Assembly: GCA_002362595.1 (NCBI GenBank)
Contig: DEUO01000043.1
Location: forward strand, 1 to 5,399
Reading direction: 5' to 3'
DNA length: 5,399 bases
Source: Caryophanales bacterium UBA3260
Lineage (GTDB): Bacteria; Bacillota_I; Bacilli_A; RF39; UBA660
The translations under genes and the position numbers were made by a program. Positions 4,213 through 5,399 of this stretch are shown here, piece by piece. Position 1 is the stretch's first letter. Every line of letters begins with the position of its first letter. The notes under the pieces were generated by a model. That model was not told the origin of the DNA and made no database searches. It worked only from the letters and a program-made list of their open reading frames with translations.

Positions 4213-5399
4213 ATGAAAATCCAAAATGTTAAAGGTGGTTACGATTTCTTACCTAAAGAACAAAAAATTAGAAATTATATTAATGGAGTTTTAAAAAGTA
4301 CTTTCGAAGAATATGGTTACTTACCAATAGAAACCCCAATACTATGTTACTTTGATATGTTAGCCGGTAAATATGACGAAAATAATGACATATTAAACGA
4401 AATATATAAACTAAAAGATCAAGGCAATAGAAACTTAGGATTACGTTATGATTTAACAGTACCATTTGCTAAATTCATTGCCTTAAATAAAAATGAACTA
4501 AAATTACCATTTAAGAGATATGAAATAAATAAAGTATTTAGAGATGGCCCTGTAAAAGTAGGGAGAGATAGAGAATTTACTCAATGTGATGTAGACGTTG
4601 TCGGTCTATCTAACCAAATGATAGAAGCAGAACTATTAAGTTTATACGTCAGAGCATTTACTAAATTAGGTATAGAAATAAAAATAAAATATAATTCACG
4701 AAACCTAATGCGCGGCTTAATAAAGAATTGTGGAGTAGAGGAACAATTAATTTCACCAACAATAACTATAGTAGACAAGATAGATAAATTAAGTGAAGAA
4801 GACTTCTTAAAAGAACTAACTAATATTGGTTTATCATATAATCAAGCTTTAAAATTACTAGATAGTTTTAACATGTCTCTAGAAAAACTAAATGAAATAT
4901 TCAAAAATAGTGAAATAGGAGAAATTCAAAAAGGCTTAGAAGAACTTAATAACTTAGAAGATTATATAAATGCAATTAATATTAAAGAATATTGTGAATT
5001 TACTTCATCTCTAGCTCGTGGTCAAGACTACTATACAGGCAATGTTTTCGAAGTATATGAAGCTAACGGCAAATTACCTGGTGCTATCGGTGGCGGTGGA
5101 AGATACGATAAAATGATTACTGAATTTATAGATGATGGTGAAATATACCCTGCAGTTGGAATAAGTTTTGGCTTAACATCAATATTTGAATTGCTAAAAA
5201 ATAATGAAGAACTATCTAGTAATAATGCTATAGATTTATATATAATTCCACTTGGTACAGAAAAATATTCATTATCTCTTGCAAATAAAATAAGAGAACT
5301 AGGATATAAAGTAGATATTGAAATGAATAATAAAAAGATTAAGAAAAGTCTAGATTATTGTAATAAAGAAAATATTCCATTTGTTATTATCTTAGGTGA
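4213..5399 (+). CDS. hisS: Histidyl-tRNA synthetase, 3'-partial
   Basis: ATG 4213 is two bases after the LOG stop, with only a weak AGAGA element upstream, so translational coupling is likely. The 395 codons visible run off the window end; some C-terminal residues are missing. It charges tRNA-His in the cytoplasm. Visible landmarks are KGGYDFLP (7-14), YLPIETPIL of motif 1 (36-44), GLRYDLTVPFAK (76-87), motif 2 with KVFRDGPVKVGRDREFTQCDVD (107-128), the histidine-binding LARGQDYYTG (267-276), GGGGRYDKM (293-301) and AVGISFGLTSIF (314-325). From about 340 a HGTP-type anticodon-binding domain begins (IDLYIIPLG, VIILG), which argues against HisZ. Motif 2 (FRDG...REFTQCDVD) resembles the QCDxD branch rather than the E. 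coli form. Motif 3 lacks its usual Arg: GLTSIF in place of GL(E/D)RI. Regulation through the upstream His-rich leader is plausible because nothing resembling a terminator or promoter lies between. Confidence 0.93.
   Translation, partial: MKIQNVKGGYDFLPKEQKIRNYINGVLKSTFEEYGYLPIETPILCYFDMLAGKYDENNDILNEIYKLKDQGNRNLGLRYDLTVPFAKFIALNKNELKLPFKRYEINKVFRDGPVKVGRDREFTQCDVDVVGLSNQMIEAELLSLYVRAFTKLGIEIKIKYNSRNLMRGLIKNCGVEEQLISPTITIVDKIDKLSEEDFLKELTNIGLSYNQALKLLDSFNMSLEKLNEIFKNSEIGEIQKGLEELNNLEDYINAINIKEYCEFTSSLARGQDYYTGNVFEVYEANGKLPGAIGGGGRYDKMITEFIDDGEIYPAVGISFGLTSIFELLKNNEELSSNNAIDLYIIPLGTEKYSLSLANKIRELGYKVDIEMNNKKIKKSLDYCNKENIPFVIILG

Noticed and set aside
3744..4778. Several minus-strand open frames (for example 3744-3932, 3898-4224, 4280-4465, 4581-4778)
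   Set aside because: They lie wholly or almost wholly opposite the well-supported LOG and hisS genes, have no Shine-Dalgarno or recognisable motif, and read like antisense translations of those genes.
4213..5399. HisZ (ATP-phosphoribosyltransferase regulatory subunit) rather than HisRS
   Set aside because: A PRTase neighbour and altered motif 3 hinted at this, but the C-terminal anticodon-binding domain starts at about residue 340, the His-binding motif is intact, and the neighbour does not look like HisG.
1..5399. Mycoplasma-type code (TGA as Trp) suggested by base composition
   Set aside because: TGG encodes Trp throughout, no in-frame TGA is needed, and the TGA at 3672-3674 is a stop in a coupled overlap.
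1..5399. CRISPR arrays, tRNA or rRNA genes, insertion-sequence ends
   Set aside because: I saw no regularly spaced repeats, no cloverleaf or conserved rRNA segments, and no transposase or matching terminal repeats.

Overview
The window comes from a very A+T-rich bacterium, most likely a low-GC Gram-positive (Bacillota). TGG is the only Trp codon seen, and TGA works as a real stop: the phosphoribosyltransferase-like gene ends on a TGA that overlaps the next ATG. The standard bacterial code therefore fits and the Mycoplasma code does not. Shine-Dalgarno sites are AAAGGA/AGAGGA-like. A tandem pair of perfect Spo0A-type boxes upstream of a cold-shock gene suggests a member of the endosporulating Bacillota or a close relative. 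All genes lie on the + strand.

Left part (1-2167): the end of an apparent mobile-element operon. It holds the C-terminal ~488 residues of a VirD4/TraG/HerA-like DNA-pumping ATPase (type IV coupling-protein type), cut by the window edge. A 232-residue protein of unknown role, with 12 cysteines crowded into its C-terminal half, follows with a one-base TAATG overlap.

Middle (2168-2487): a self-contained cold-shock unit. It has two TGTCGAA boxes (minus strand) exactly 10 bp apart, a possible extended -10 promoter, a 69-residue CspA-family protein and a hairpin/T-tract terminator.

Right part (2497-5399): a second transcription unit. A good promoter (TTGACA, 17 bp, TATTAT) is followed by a well-placed Shine-Dalgarno and a 21-codon leader ORF with five His codons, three of them consecutive. 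Mutually exclusive RNA pairings and a strong intrinsic terminator come next. Downstream are a phosphoribosyltransferase-like gene split by a +1 frame change at CCC-CAT, a LOG/SLOG-family (TIGR00725-like) gene coupled by ATGA, and a histidyl-tRNA synthetase (hisS) two bases further on, truncated by the window end.

The most interesting reading is a histidine-responsive operon. A His-codon leader peptide appears to control termination ahead of a PRTase-LOG-HisRS module. The frame change in the first gene also falls where the zero-frame A-site codon is a His codon. The genes and the terminator are directly visible. The attenuation logic and any programmed frameshift are inferences from hand folding and codon context.
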